NCBI RefSeq assembly: GCF_020166435.1
Contig: NZ_JAINZP010000006.1
Span: 124,001-188,000, forward strand
Direction: 5' to 3'
Source: Pectobacterium versatile
Lineage (GTDB): Bacteria > Pseudomonadota > Gammaproteobacteria > Enterobacterales > Enterobacteriaceae
Length of the DNA: 64,000 nt
The notes below the pieces were generated by a model. It had not been told where the DNA came from. It saw nothing but the letters and a program-made list of their open reading frames with translations, and did not search any database. A program made the translations under genes and the position numbers. Positions 29,550 through 41,294 of the stretch are shown in pieces (the first letter of the stretch is position 1; every line of letters starts with the position of its first letter).

Positions 29550-30338
29550 TTATCTACTATCAATATTCCGACTGTTAATATGAGCGGTAATCGCTTTGCT
29601 GGTTTTAATCAGGCTTGCCAGATGCTTTTCTTTTTTTCCATTAGCATATTGCGACTGCATACCGTTAACGCCGATAGCGGCGATGACTTCACCATTTTGG
29701 TTAAAGATTGGCGCGGCCATGCAGCAGATCTCTTCTATATCTTCGCCGTCGTCTATTGCCCAGCCCTGTTCCTTGACGATTTTCAGATGTTGTAGGAAAT
29801 CTTCTTTGTTGGTAATCGTCCGGGGCGTCAAATACTCAAAGGTGCAATCGGCAATCAGTGATTCAATTCTTTCCTGTGGCAGCCAGGCGACGAGCACTTT
29901 CCCCAGAGACATACGGTTAAATACAATTTTCTTACCTTCCCAGGATGTTTTTACAATGGCCTTGGGAGATTCCACTTTACTCAGGAAGAAACCGTTATCG
30001 CCGTCCATAATACCAAGATGGCAGGTCAACTCCGTCTCTTTGACTAATTCATGCATAAAGTTAATCGTGTCTTTACGCAGATCAATATTCTTTATTACCA
30101 AACCGCCAAGCTCAAACAGTCTTAACCCCAAAACATAACGACCGTCAGCGCGCTGACGTAACAATTGCGTCACCACCAGCACTTCCAGTAGATGATGTAC
30201 GCTGCTTTTAGGTATAGACAAATCAGTGCAAATCTCAGTGAAGCTGGCTTCGTCATGTTTGGCGATGTAGTCAATAATCATCACTAAACGAACGGCTGCC
30301 GGCGCTTTACTGTGTTCGAGCTGTTGGAATATATTCAT
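29550..30338 (-). CDS. IclR family transcriptional regulator
   Basis: A protein of 262 residues. The N-terminal winged HTH (residues about 10-75; ASFTEICTDLSIPKSSVHHLLEVL) is followed by an IclR effector domain (FELGGLVIKNIDLRKDT, HLGIMDGDNGFFLSKVES, SLGKVLVAWL, EEICCMAAPIFNQNGEVIAAIGV). It is not KdgR, whose sequence differs clearly, although it lies next to kdgT-kduI and probably regulates them or itself. The effector may be a pectin-derived keto-sugar acid (inference). Two palindromes upstream of its ATG are candidate self-operators. Confidence 0.85.
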   Translation of the reverse strand: MNIFQQLEHSKAPAAVRLVMIIDYIAKHDEASFTEICTDLSIPKSSVHHLLEVLVVTQLLRQRADGRYVLGLRLFELGGLVIKNIDLRKDTINFMHELVKETELTCHLGIMDGDNGFFLSKVESPKAIVKTSWEGKKIVFNRMSLGKVLVAWLPQERIESLIADCTFEYLTPRTITNKEDFLQHLKIVKEQGWAIDDGEDIEEICCMAAPIFNQNGEVIAAIGVNGMQSQYANGKKEKHLASLIKTSKAITAHINSRNIDSR

Positions 30339-30341
30339 GGT

Positions 30342-30377
30342 GTTCTATATATAAAACTATGGTTTCCTATATAGAAC
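30342..30377 (-). promoter_or_regulatory. Tandem 16-bp palindromes upstream of the IclR-type gene
   Basis: GTTCTATATATAAAAC (30342-30357) and GTTTCCTATATAGAAC (30362-30377) are two near-palindromes exactly 20 bases apart, about two helical turns, on the same face. Their outer halves GTTCTATATA and TATATAGAAC form a perfect 10-bp inverted repeat. The first begins 4 bases before the start codon, as expected for an autorepression operator. Confidence 0.6.
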
Positions 30378-30504
30378 AATAATAACGCAACGGTAATTTA
30401 TTTACCTAGATGCAGATCACAAAACACTCGCGAAGTGGTTGAATATTTCAATATAAATGAAACGTGGTTTTATTAGGGAAACAGGATGGCGATATTTTGG
30501 CAGG

Positions 30505-30544
30505 AAAGATGCCTGACCTTATGAAAACGAGGTCAGGCATCTTT
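30505..30544. terminator. Terminator downstream of tex
   Basis: A perfect 15-bp stem, AAAGATGCCTGACCT (30505-30519) with AGGTCAGGCATCTTT (30530-30544), with a 10-base loop. On the minus strand it ends in TTTCC just after the tex stop; on the plus strand it ends in TTTT. A strong bidirectional terminator. Confidence 0.85.
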
Positions 30545-30565
30545 TAAATAATAGTGAGGGCTGCG

Positions 30566-32899
30566 TTAACGCTTTTTAAAGGCGGCGGCCAGGGCGTCGC
30601 CCATCGCGCTGTTGCCTGCGACAGGGGCGCTAGCGGGACGAGGACGTGATTTACCGGCTGGCTGACGCGATGACGTATTGCTATCGCCACGCGCATTGCC
30701 ACCGCCACGACGTGATGCGGTGTCGCCCGGCTGTTCATCAAGGCGCATGGTCAGCGCGATACGCTTACGTTGCAGATCCACTTCCATCACTTTCACTTTG
30801 ACGATATCGCCTGCTTTCACGACTTTGTGCGGATCGTCGACGAAATGGTCGGCCAGTGACGAAATATGTACTAAGCCATCCTGATGGACGCCGATATCCA
30901 CAAACGCGCCAAAGTTGGTGACGTTGGTGACCGCGCCTTCCAGAATCATGCCCGGCAGCAGATCGTTTAAGGTTTCCACGCCGTCGGCGAAGCTGGCGGT
31001 TTTGAACTCAGGGCGCGGATCGCGACCCGGTTTTTCCAGCTCTTTGATGATGTCGGTCACTGTTGGTACGCCGAAACGCTCGTCGGTGAAATCTGAGGGT
31101 TTCAGGTTACGCAGTGCGTTAGGGTTCCCCATTAGCTCCTGCAACGCCTGTTCGGTCGCGGCCAGAATGCGCTCTACGATCGGATAGGCTTCCGGGTGAA
31201 CGGTAGAGGCATCCAGTGGGTTATTGCCGTGGTTGATGCGCAGGAAGCCTGCACACTGTTCAAAGGCTTTTGGCCCCAGACGGCTGACTTTCAGCAGCTG
31301 TTCGCGGTTATGGAAGCGGCCATTCTCATCACGCCAGGTCACAATATTTTGCGCCATCATGCGCGTCAGCCCGGCGACACGCGTTAACAGCGCCACGGAG
31401 GCCGTGTTCAGATCAACGCCCACGGCGTTTACGCAGTCTTCGACCACCGCATCTAGCTTCTTCGCCAGCAGGCTTTGGCTTACGTCATGCTGATACTGAC
31501 CTACGCCGATGGATTTCGGATCGATCTTCACCAGTTCCGCCAGCGGATCCTGCAAACGACGGGCGATAGACACCGCACCACGCAGCGAGACATCCAGATC
31601 GGGGAATTCCAGCGCGGCCAGTTCGGACGCGGAGTACACCGACGCGCCCGCTTCGCTGACGATCACTTTCTGTGCTTTGATATCTGGGAACTGCTTCTGC
31701 GTGTCGAGGAAGAAACGCTCGGTTTCACGTGAGGCGGTGCCGTTGCCAATTGCCACCAGCTCAACCTGATATTTGAGGCACAGTGCGGCCACAATGGGAG
31801 CGGCTTTCGCAGCCTGACCGGTATGCGGATAAATCGTGTCGGTTGCGACCAGCTTGCCGGTAGCATCCACCACCGCCACTTTTACGCCAGTACGCAGGCC
31901 GGGATCGAGACCCATCGTGGCGCGCATGCCCGCCGGAGCGGCCATCAGCAGATCGTGCATATTGCGGGCGAAGACGTTGATCGCTTCGTCTTCGGCCTTT
32001 TCACGCACGCTGCCCATCAGTTCGGTTTCAAGGTGCAGCAGCACTTTAATGCGCCATGTCCAGCTAATGACGGCGCGTCGCCAGCTGTCTGCTGCGGCAT
32101 TCCCTAAACGTAGGTTCAGGTGGTCGATAATAATCTGTTCGCAGTAGCTCTCGCGTGGCGCTTCTTCGTGCTGCGGATCGGCGTTCAGCGCCAGTTGCAG
32201 CACGCCTTCGTTACGGCCACGGAACATCGCCAGCACGCGGTGTGAAGGCACCTGAGCAATCGGTTCATGGTGATCGAAATAGTCACGGAACTTCGCGCCT
32301 TCTTCCTCTTTCCCTTCCACGACGCGGGAAACCAGATGGGCATTTTTCCACAGGTAGTTACGCACTTTTGCCAGCAGCGTGGCGTCTTCGGCAAAGCGTT
32401 CCATCAGAATGTAACGTGCGCCGTCCAGTGCGGCTTTCACGTCTGCTACGCCTTTCTCGGCATCGACATAAGCCTGTGCCGTCAGCTCCGGCTCCTGGCT
32501 CGGGTCTTGCCATAGGCTATCGGCCAGTGGTTCCAGACCGGCTTCAATCGCGATTTGTCCACGCGTGCGGCGTTTAGGTTTGTACGGCAGGTAGAGGTCT
32601 TCCAGCTCGGTTTTGCTCAGCGTACCTTTTATGGCGGTAGCGAGCTGCGCGGTTAACTTTCCCTGATCGTCGATGGATTTCAGAATAGTCTGGCGTCGGT
32701 CTTCCAGTTCACGCAGGTAACCGAGGCGTGTTTCGAGCTGGCGCAGTTGGGTGTCATCCAGCCCGCCGGTCACTTCTTTACGGTAACGGGCGATAAAAGG
32801 GACGGTGTTTCCTTCGTCCAGCAGGCGGACTGCCGCGTCTACCTGCTCCGTACGCGCCTGCAATTCGCTGGCGATAATGTGGCTTAATGAATCATTCAT
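30566..32899 (-). CDS. tex: Tex family transcription accessory protein (YhgF)
   Basis: A protein of 777 residues. Order: N-terminal helical region, YqgF/RNase H-like domain ([18 protein letters not shown]), helix-hairpin-helix segment ([17 protein letters not shown]), and a C-terminal S1 RNA-binding domain ([28 protein letters not shown]), then a basic Arg/Gly-rich tail. It binds nucleic acid and acts with the transcription machinery. The frame extends to a TTG at 32923; I chose the ATG at 32899 by homology ([12 protein letters not shown]). No strong SD is visible for either. It marks the right boundary of the accessory block. Confidence 0.92.
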   Translation of the reverse strand: MNDSLSHIIASELQARTEQVDAAVRLLDEGNTVPFIARYRKEVTGGLDDTQLRQLETRLGYLRELEDRRQTILKSIDDQGKLTAQLATAIKGTLSKTELEDLYLPYKPKRRTRGQIAIEAGLEPLADSLWQDPSQEPELTAQAYVDAEKGVADVKAALDGARYILMERFAEDATLLAKVRNYLWKNAHLVSRVVEGKEEEGAKFRDYFDHHEPIAQVPSHRVLAMFRGRNEGVLQLALNADPQHEEAPRESYCEQIIIDHLNLRLGNAAADSWRRAVISWTWRIKVLLHLETELMGSVREKAEDEAINVFARNMHDLLMAAPAGMRATMGLDPGLRTGVKVAVVDATGKLVATDTIYPHTGQAAKAAPIVAALCLKYQVELVAIGNGTASRETERFFLDTQKQFPDIKAQKVIVSEAGASVYSASELAALEFPDLDVSLRGAVSIARRLQDPLAELVKIDPKSIGVGQYQHDVSQSLLAKKLDAVVEDCVNAVGVDLNTASVALLTRVAGLTRMMAQNIVTWRDENGRFHNREQLLKVSRLGPKAFEQCAGFLRINHGNNPLDASTVHPEAYPIVERILAATEQALQELMGNPNALRNLKPSDFTDERFGVPTVTDIIKELEKPGRDPRPEFKTASFADGVETLNDLLPGMILEGAVTNVTNFGAFVDIGVHQDGLVHISSLADHFVDDPHKVVKAGDIVKVKVMEVDLQRKRIALTMRLDEQPGDTASRRGGGNARGDSNTSSRQPAGKSRPRPASAPVAGNSAMGDALAAAFKKR

Positions 32900-33213
32900 G
32901 GGTCTGATATCAATCGTCATCAAGTGAATTAAATAAGTGGGGACAGTTATACGGATTGAGCGTGCAAAATGCCAGCCGCTGCCGTCTGGAAAACGCGGAT
33001 GATCTCGCGTTGTTCAGTGCAACAAAATTTACCTACATCAATTTTCCGTCAGATTCTTGCAACCCACTCACGATTTTAGCGTATGACATACGTTGGCTTT
33101 ATGCCGTTGTAAATCGAGTATTACTCTACATTGAGTGCCGCACGGGATGACCTATCCAGAAGCCCGTGAGAGCGGACGGGAACAACATCACTATTCGGGC
33201 AGGAGAACGGTTC
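32900..33213. other. Divergent spacer between tex and the citrate synthase paralogue
   Basis: 314 bases that must contain both promoters. I see no gene, repeat or convincing palindrome. The SD AGGAGA (33201-33206) for the next gene is at the right end. Confidence 0.5.
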
Positions 33214-34500
33214 ATGACAGTCAGAACGTCCACGTTGACGGCAGAAGGGCAGGCGGATATCACGCTGGATATGCGCTCCGGCGTACTGGGGAAAACGGCG
33301 GTGGATATTCGTCCACTCGGTGAACATGGGCTGTGCAGTTATGACCCCGGTTTTGCCAATACGGCAGGGTGCGAGTCGGCGATTACCTATATTGATGCGG
33401 TGAATAGCGTGCTGCTGCATCGGGGCTTCCCTGTCGAACAGCTCGCTGAGCAGTGTGACTTTACTGAAGTCTGTTACATCCTGCTGCATGGCGAAGCGCC
33501 TTCGGCGGAAGCGTATGCGAAATTTGCCGACAACATCACTCGCCATACGCTGGTTCATGAGCAAATTGCCCGGATGTTCAGCGGCTTTCGTCGCGATTCC
33601 CACCCGATGGCGCTGATGTGCGCGGTGGTGGGCGCGCTGGCCGCGTTCTATCACGATGTCTTGGACATCCATAATGCGGAACACCGTGAGCTGGCGGCAG
33701 TGCGACTGCTGTCGAAAATGCCGACGCTGGCGGCGATGTGCTACAAATATTCCATCGAACAGCCGTCCGTGTACCCCCGTAATTCGCTTTCCTATACGGG
33801 CAACTTCCTGCACATGCTGTTTTCGATTCCGGCAGAGAAGTATGAAGTGAATCCGGTGCTGGAACGGGCGATGAATCGCATCCTGATTTTGCATGCCGAT
33901 CATGGTCAGTGTCCGTCTACGATGGCAGTCAGAGCGTCAGGTTCTTCCGGTGCGAACCCGTTTGCCTGCATTGCGGCTGGGCTGGCATCGATGTGGGGGC
34001 CGTTACACGGTGGGGCGAACGAAGCCTGTATGCGCATGCTGGAAGAGATTAAAACGGTCGATCGCGTCCCTGAATTCGTACGACGCGCGAAAGACCGCTG
34101 TGATTCATTCCGCCTGATGGGATTCGGTAACTCGGTCTACCAGCATTTCGACCCACGCGCGGCGATTCTGCGTAAAACCTGTTATGAAGTGCTCAATGAA
34201 CTCGGCACGGAAGACAGCCTGTTGCAGGTGGCGATGGAGCTGGAACATATCGCCATGACCGATGCCTATTTTCTGGAGAATAAACTCTACCCGAGCGTCG
34301 ATTTTTATACCTCGGTCATTCTCAAAGCGATGGGGCTGCCGTCGTCGATGTTTACAGTTATCTCCACCGTTGGCAGAACGATCGGCTGGGTTGCGCATTG
34401 GGATGAGATGCATAAGCAGGAAGACATCAGCATCTACCGTCCGCGCCAGATTTATACCGGGCAGCCGCGTCGTGACTATGTTTCCTCGTTGACAGATTGA
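33214..34500 (+). CDS. Citrate synthase paralogue with an altered active site
   Basis: A protein of 428 residues, colinear with hexameric GltA (427) but clearly divergent. Numbering is +1 relative to E. coli. His227 and His230 (HADHGQ), His265 ([10 protein letters not shown]), Arg315 (FDPRA) and Asp363 (SVDFYT) are kept. The position of catalytic His305 is Asn306 and the next Arg is Ser307 (MGFGNSVYQ instead of GHRVYK). His305 binds oxaloacetate and assists catalysis, so the enzyme may be weak, use another acceptor, or have lost synthase activity. It stands alone, with its own SD. The frame extends to 33166, but the ATG at 33214 fits the family. Confidence 0.85.
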   Translation: MTVRTSTLTAEGQADITLDMRSGVLGKTAVDIRPLGEHGLCSYDPGFANTAGCESAITYIDAVNSVLLHRGFPVEQLAEQCDFTEVCYILLHGEAPSAEAYAKFADNITRHTLVHEQIARMFSGFRRDSHPMALMCAVVGALAAFYHDVLDIHNAEHRELAAVRLLSKMPTLAAMCYKYSIEQPSVYPRNSLSYTGNFLHMLFSIPAEKYEVNPVLERAMNRILILHADHGQCPSTMAVRASGSSGANPFACIAAGLASMWGPLHGGANEACMRMLEEIKTVDRVPEFVRRAKDRCDSFRLMGFGNSVYQHFDPRAAILRKTCYEVLNELGTEDSLLQVAMELEHIAMTDAYFLENKLYPSVDFYTSVILKAMGLPSSMFTVISTVGRTIGWVAHWDEMHKQEDISIYRPRQIYTGQPRRDYVSSLTD

Positions 34501-34508
34501 TGTGATTG

Positions 34509-34548
34509 TCACCATGCTGCCTATGTCTCGGCATAGGCAGCATGGTGA
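34509..34548. terminator. Long perfect hairpin between convergent genes
   Basis: The 17-bp perfect stem TCACCATGCTGCCTATG (34509-34525) with its complement at 34532-34548 has a 6-base loop. It sits 9 bases after the citrate synthase paralogue and before the end of the convergent chemoreceptor gene. No T-tract is visible on either strand, so it may block transcripts by structure or protect 3' ends. Confidence 0.6.
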
Positions 34549-34565
34549 TCGCAGGCCGGATAAGC

Positions 34566-36233
34566 CTAGAATTTTTCCCAGTTATCCTGTGTGTTGCCGA
34601 CCGGCGCGAGCGCTAAACGAGTCGGTTGGGTTTTCTTCGCCATCGGCGCTGGGCGGGCTGCTGGTGTGCCGCGCAGGTGGAAATGGTTCATGAGCGTAAC
34701 CAGATGAGATGACTGTTCGCGCAGGCTGGTTGCCGCATTCGCGGACTCTTCTACCAGCGTGGCGTTCTGCTGGGTGACCTGATCGAGCTGGTTCACGGCA
34801 TCATGAATTTGCGAAATACCGGATTCCTGCTCCTGCGTGGTCGTCCCGATCTCGCTGATTAAATCTGCCACGCTGCGCGCCTGACGTACCAGCTCATCAA
34901 TAGTGCTGCCGGTGTCTTCAACCAGACGATTCCCCGCTTCCACTTTTTCGACGCTAGTGTTGATCAATACCGCGATTTCTTTCGCGGCAGAGGCGGAACG
35001 CTGTGCCAGCGAACGCACTTCTCCAGCCACCACGGCGAAGCCGCGACCTTGCTCACCCGCGCGTGCCGCTTCGACCGCCGCATTCAGCGCCAGAATGTTA
35101 GTCTGGAAAGCGATACCATCAATGACGCTGATGATATCGCGGATTTTGTGTGAGCTGTCGGAGATCTCTTTCATGGTAATCACCATATCGCCGATCGCCT
35201 CGCCGCCCTTGGTCGCCGTTTCGCTGGCCTGGCTAGCAAGTTGAGTGACGCTGCGTACGGTATGCGCATTCTGACGAATTGCCTGACTCATCTGTTCCAT
35301 TGAGGCGGCCGTTTGTTGCAGGCTGGCAGCTTGCTCTTCCGTACGCTGGCTCAGGTTTTCACTGCCCGCGGCGATTTGGCTAGAACCGGAAGCGATAGCT
35401 TCGCTGCTTTGCCGCACCTGTTCGACGATATCGCCCAGGTTATTACTCATGTGACGCATGGTCGCTAGCAGGCTGCTATGGTCGTTCGGCTTGATGTTGA
35501 TATCGACAGCCAGATCGCCATCGGCCACCTGTCGGGCAACGTGGGTGGCGTAGAGCGGTTCTCCCCCCAGCTGGTTTTTCAGCGTGCGGGTAATCAACCA
35601 GGCCACGACCGCAGCCATGGCAGCGGCGGCAAGCGCGAGAATCAGCATGATGACGCTGCCGGACTGCGCCCCCTGCTGGGCGTGGCTGACAATCTCGTTG
35701 GTATCCTGCTGCTGCGAGGCCATCATCGCATCCAGCACTTTGAACAGCGCGTTTTGCGCGGTCTGCATCTCATTGAGAATAATGGTATTACCCTGTAGGC
35801 GCTGCTGTGGATCGGTGGATTGCACCAGCTCCATGGCTTTCAAAAAGGCCGCAAGGTACGGCGGACGGGTGTCCTGAAACTGTTTCAGCAGTGCGCTGGT
35901 GCCTTCGGTATCGAGTTGTTGCCCCAGCTTTTTCAGATTGGCGGTATTGCGGGCGATTTGCTCGTCGACGAACTGCTTTTCCTGCCTGATTTGCGCAGGA
36001 TCGGTGCTGAGTGCCATGTTACGGATCAGACGGGCATTGGCGTCAAAACCGGCTTTAACTTCCTGAATCAATAACATATTCGCTAACGTGGTACCGGAAA
36101 GCCGGTTGATGTCGTTACCCAGCCCAACCAGTTGGAGCCGTCCGAAGAATGCCACCATCAGGCTGATGATGATAACCAGAGAAAATCCCATACCCAGCAT
36201 CTTGCCGAGTTTGATTCTGTTCAGCATATTCAT
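34566..36233 (-). CDS. Methyl-accepting chemotaxis protein
   Basis: A transmembrane chemoreceptor of 555 residues. TM1 is near the N-terminus ([17 protein letters not shown]), then a periplasmic four-helix sensor of about 155 residues, TM2 ([23 protein letters not shown]), a HAMP linker, methylation helices, and the conserved tip [20 protein letters not shown]. The C-terminus NWEKF is a variant of the CheR/CheB-docking NWETF. SD AAGGA is adjacent to an ATG at 36239 and 5 bases from the ATG at 36233, so I chose the latter. The ligand is unknown. Confidence 0.9.
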   Translation of the reverse strand: MNMLNRIKLGKMLGMGFSLVIIISLMVAFFGRLQLVGLGNDINRLSGTTLANMLLIQEVKAGFDANARLIRNMALSTDPAQIRQEKQFVDEQIARNTANLKKLGQQLDTEGTSALLKQFQDTRPPYLAAFLKAMELVQSTDPQQRLQGNTIILNEMQTAQNALFKVLDAMMASQQQDTNEIVSHAQQGAQSGSVIMLILALAAAAMAAVVAWLITRTLKNQLGGEPLYATHVARQVADGDLAVDINIKPNDHSSLLATMRHMSNNLGDIVEQVRQSSEAIASGSSQIAAGSENLSQRTEEQAASLQQTAASMEQMSQAIRQNAHTVRSVTQLASQASETATKGGEAIGDMVITMKEISDSSHKIRDIISVIDGIAFQTNILALNAAVEAARAGEQGRGFAVVAGEVRSLAQRSASAAKEIAVLINTSVEKVEAGNRLVEDTGSTIDELVRQARSVADLISEIGTTTQEQESGISQIHDAVNQLDQVTQQNATLVEESANAATSLREQSSHLVTLMNHFHLRGTPAARPAPMAKKTQPTRLALAPVGNTQDNWEKF

Positions 36234-36549
36234 AAACATCCTTAATTTTTTGACATGCTATGAAGGCATAACGGAGGGGGCTTGCCATCGTAATCGATGC
36301 AAGTAATGACAAGGGATTATAGCTATGTTTCGCATTTTCGGGATACATCGTTAACTCCCGCGTTCAAAAACATATAGATAAGAATATCTTTAATATCGGC
36401 AGGAAAAGCGTTCAGTTGATCACGTAAATTACGGCAAATGGGATTTCGTATGAAATGTGTGATCTGAGAGACAAAATATGCGGGGCTATGGTGTTGATGA
36501 ATAGAAGTGTGATGCATTAACCCCTTTAGAGGGCTAACGCATCGATCAA
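36234..36549. other. Spacer between the chemoreceptor and the acyltransferase gene
   Basis: Contains the chemoreceptor promoter region and the end of the olsF-like transcript. An imperfect dyad CTTGCCATCG...CGATGCAAG lies around 36281-36303. A 76-codon minus-strand frame with a TTG start overlaps the preceding stop; I do not consider it established. Confidence 0.45.
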
Positions 36550-38265
36550 TCAAGAAACGCTGTCGCTGGTAAAAGGGGCGATATAGCGCTGATAGCGTGA
36601 TGCTTTCAACTGCTTCAGATCGACGAGCACCAGACCGTCGATGCAGTTATTGAAATCTGGATCGATGCCAAAGTCGATGAACCGCACGCCTCCCGGCTCA
36701 CACAGCTCCGAATACTGCTTGTAGAGTGTGGGGATCGCACAGCCCATGTTGCTGAGCATGCTTTTCAACCGCGTGAGATCCTGCTGGTAGTCTGTTCCCT
36801 CAAACTGTTTCAGCACGTCAGGCAGCGAGGCTGGATAAGGGCGACGCGACGTTGCCAGCGGCTGATCGGGCGTGAAATGCAGGCGATAAAACGCAACCAG
36901 CAAATCGCGAGCATGCGGCGGCAAGGTGCCGGAAAGCGACACCGGGCCGAACAGATAGCGGTGTTCCGGATAACGCGCCAGATAGGCACCAATTCCCAGC
37001 CAGAGATAATCCAGTCCGCGTTTACCCCAGTATTTGGGCTGAATAAAACTGCGTCCCAGCTCAATGCCTGACGCCAGTATCGGGTCCATTTCGTCGCCGT
37101 ACTGGAACAGGCTGTGGCTGTAGAGGCCACTTTTCCCTTTCTCTGCGATCAGGCTTGCCGTCGAGACAAAGCGATAGGCACCGACAATCTCCAGTTCACG
37201 GTCATCCCACAGGATCAGGTGCAGATAGTCATCGTCATAGCTGTCCAGATCGCGGCGTTGGCCGGACCCTTCGCCCACCGCGCGGAAGGCGATTTCGCGC
37301 AGGCGCCCGAGTTCACGCAGCAGCGGCACGTAATCTTCTTCGCCGCGTCGATACAGATAGACAACTTTGCCATCCGGCGTGGTGCCCAGCGTTTCACACT
37401 CAGACAGCGCACGCTTCAGCAACACGCGGTCTTCGGCCAGTGCGATGGGCTTTTCACTGGAAAAGCAGCCGGGTTTGCCTTGACCCAGCCGATAAACATG
37501 ACGCCGGAAACGGGCCGCCAGATCGTTGGCGTTCCACTCGCCCTGACTCCAGGATGTATAGGGAATTCTGGCACCGATGCGTAGTTTGAGGGTTTGATCG
37601 CGCTGGCCGAACATTTCTCTCACCAACAGGAGGGTGGACAGCGGGCGATAAACCATGGAGGAGAGATAGAACAGCGCGCTGTTGCGTCCGCCGATATGAA
37701 TCGGAACCACAGGCGCGCGGGCTTTGCTCGCCATGCGGATAAAACCATTATGCCAGTGACCGTCGCGAATCCCTTGCAGGCTGACGCGTGAAACCTCACC
37801 CGCTGGGAAGACGATGATTGCGCCGTCTCCTTCCAAATGCTGCTGGATGGCGTTGACCTGTTGGCGTTTGGTGCGGTTATTGAAGTTATCGACGGAAAAA
37901 AACAGATTTTTGAGCGGGGCGACATAAGAGAGTAGTTGGCTGGCGACGATGCGGACATCGGGCCTGACGCTGGCGACGGTGCGGAGTAGCGCCAGACCGT
38001 CCAGTGAGCCAATGGGGTGGTTGGCAACCAACACCACCGGCCCCTGACTGGGGATATTTTCTAAATCCCCTTCGACCATTTCACAATTGAAGTTGAAGTA
38101 ATCAAGAATCTGTTCGACCAGATCCAATCCTTTCAAATGCGGGTAACGCCGCGCAAATTGCTGCATTTCATTTTCAAATAGCAGAGAACGCAAAACCGTT
38201 TTCTGCCAGGGTGGCGTATGGCGATGCGGGACAAGATCTTGCAGAATGGCGTCTAAGCTAAACAT
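36550..38265 (-). CDS. olsF: OlsF-like bifunctional ornithine lipid acyltransferase
   Basis: A protein of 571 residues with two parts. Residues about 1-270 are a PlsC-type O-acyltransferase: NHPIGSLDG with His83 and Asp89, and VFPAGEVSR at 152-160. Residues about 290-540 are a GNAT/hemolysin-type N-acyltransferase like OlsB (ELEIVGAYRFV, ELGRSFIQPKYWGKRGLDYLWLGIGAYLARYPEHRYLFGPVSLS). This order and length match OlsF described in Serratia, which makes phosphorus-free ornithine lipids in one protein, acting at the inner membrane. If it is not OlsF, a hemolysin-like acyltransferase fusion is the alternative. Confidence 0.75.
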   Translation of the reverse strand: MFSLDAILQDLVPHRHTPPWQKTVLRSLLFENEMQQFARRYPHLKGLDLVEQILDYFNFNCEMVEGDLENIPSQGPVVLVANHPIGSLDGLALLRTVASVRPDVRIVASQLLSYVAPLKNLFFSVDNFNNRTKRQQVNAIQQHLEGDGAIIVFPAGEVSRVSLQGIRDGHWHNGFIRMASKARAPVVPIHIGGRNSALFYLSSMVYRPLSTLLLVREMFGQRDQTLKLRIGARIPYTSWSQGEWNANDLAARFRRHVYRLGQGKPGCFSSEKPIALAEDRVLLKRALSECETLGTTPDGKVVYLYRRGEEDYVPLLRELGRLREIAFRAVGEGSGQRRDLDSYDDDYLHLILWDDRELEIVGAYRFVSTASLIAEKGKSGLYSHSLFQYGDEMDPILASGIELGRSFIQPKYWGKRGLDYLWLGIGAYLARYPEHRYLFGPVSLSGTLPPHARDLLVAFYRLHFTPDQPLATSRRPYPASLPDVLKQFEGTDYQQDLTRLKSMLSNMGCAIPTLYKQYSELCEPGGVRFIDFGIDPDFNNCIDGLVLVDLKQLKASRYQRYIAPFTSDSVS

Positions 38266-38439
38266 AAATCGTTCTCCGTAGCTCTCCGTGGCTAAAAGTA
38301 CGGGATAGAAATGACATATTTATGTCTGTCGATAGATTATTAGCCAAAACTGTAAATCTGTGTAATGAACGCGCGATTTTTTTCGTGCGGGGATAGTGAA
38401 GAACATGGTACGCGCTAAGCGCCTAACGGGGTTAACGAC

Positions 38440-38922
38440 TTGAAAACCAATCTGATTACCCGCGAGGGGTATGACACACTGCGGGCAGAGCATGATCATC
38501 TCTGGAATGTAAAGCGCCCGGAAATTACCAAGATTGTCTCCTGGGCGGCCAGCCTGGGAGATCGCTCAGAAAATGCGGACTACACCTACAACAAGCGTTT
38601 ATTGCGCCAGATCGATAGGCGTGTGCGCTACTTGAGAAAATGCCTGACGGAATTGAAAATCGTTGATTATTCGCCGCAGCAGGATGGCAGCGTATTTTTT
38701 GGTGCCTGGGTTGAGATCGAGAATGAACAAGGTGATGTGAAGCGCTTGCGGATTGTCGGCCCGGACGAGATCTACGGCGACAATAAAGACTATATTTCGA
38801 TCGACTCCCCCATGGCGCGTGCGATGCTGAAAAAAGCAGTTGATGAGGAGTTCACTGTAAACACGCCAGACGGTCCACGCGAGTGGTGCGTTAACGCGAT
38901 TGATTACGTTAAATCGTCGTAA
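38440..38922 (+). CDS. greB: Transcript cleavage factor GreB
   Basis: A protein of 160 residues that enters the RNA polymerase secondary channel and stimulates cleavage of backtracked RNA. The N-terminal coiled coil has the acidic tip ASLGDRSENADY; the C-terminal globular domain contains FFGAWVEIENEQGD and YISIDSPMARAML. The start is TTG at 38440: the peptide MKTNLITREGY matches E. coli GreB from its first residue, and no in-frame ATG is suitably placed. It lies upstream of ompR in the conserved order. Confidence 0.94.
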   Translation: MKTNLITREGYDTLRAEHDHLWNVKRPEITKIVSWAASLGDRSENADYTYNKRLLRQIDRRVRYLRKCLTELKIVDYSPQQDGSVFFGAWVEIENEQGDVKRLRIVGPDEIYGDNKDYISIDSPMARAMLKKAVDEEFTVNTPDGPREWCVNAIDYVKSS

Positions 38923-39121
38923 ACGACAATCCTCGCTAACCACAACCTGTGTAAATCGCCGATGGTTTTATGACTGACAGCAAAGGAAATGATTGATTAC
39001 ACGAATTTTAATATGCTTTGTAACAATTTTGCCTAGAATGTATACCAGAAACGACTGTCAGTAATTCGTGTGTTTCTGAACAATAGCAGCGTCGGCGCTA
39101 TTACGCCTTTGGAGAAAGAGA

Positions 39122-41199
<2,078 letters not shown>

Positions 41200-41247
41200 G
41201 TATGTTGGGCAGTACTGGCATTAAAGCTGTTCAGATATGAATAAAAG

Positions 41248-41272
41248 AAAGGCGCGGAATCCGCGCCTTTTT
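41248..41272. terminator. Terminator between envZ and pckA
   Basis: The 10-bp GC-rich stem AAAGGCGCGG/CCGCGCCTTT (41248-41257, 41261-41270) with loop AAT continues into TTTT on the plus strand and has A-rich sequence before it, so it serves both convergent genes. Confidence 0.85.
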
Positions 41273-41294
41273 CGTAATCGATTCTCTTCAACGT

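Noticed and set aside
36323-36553. 76-codon minus-strand frame with TTG start overlapping the end of the OlsF-like gene
   Set aside because: No SD or family match, and it lies in spacer sequence; composition alone is not enough.
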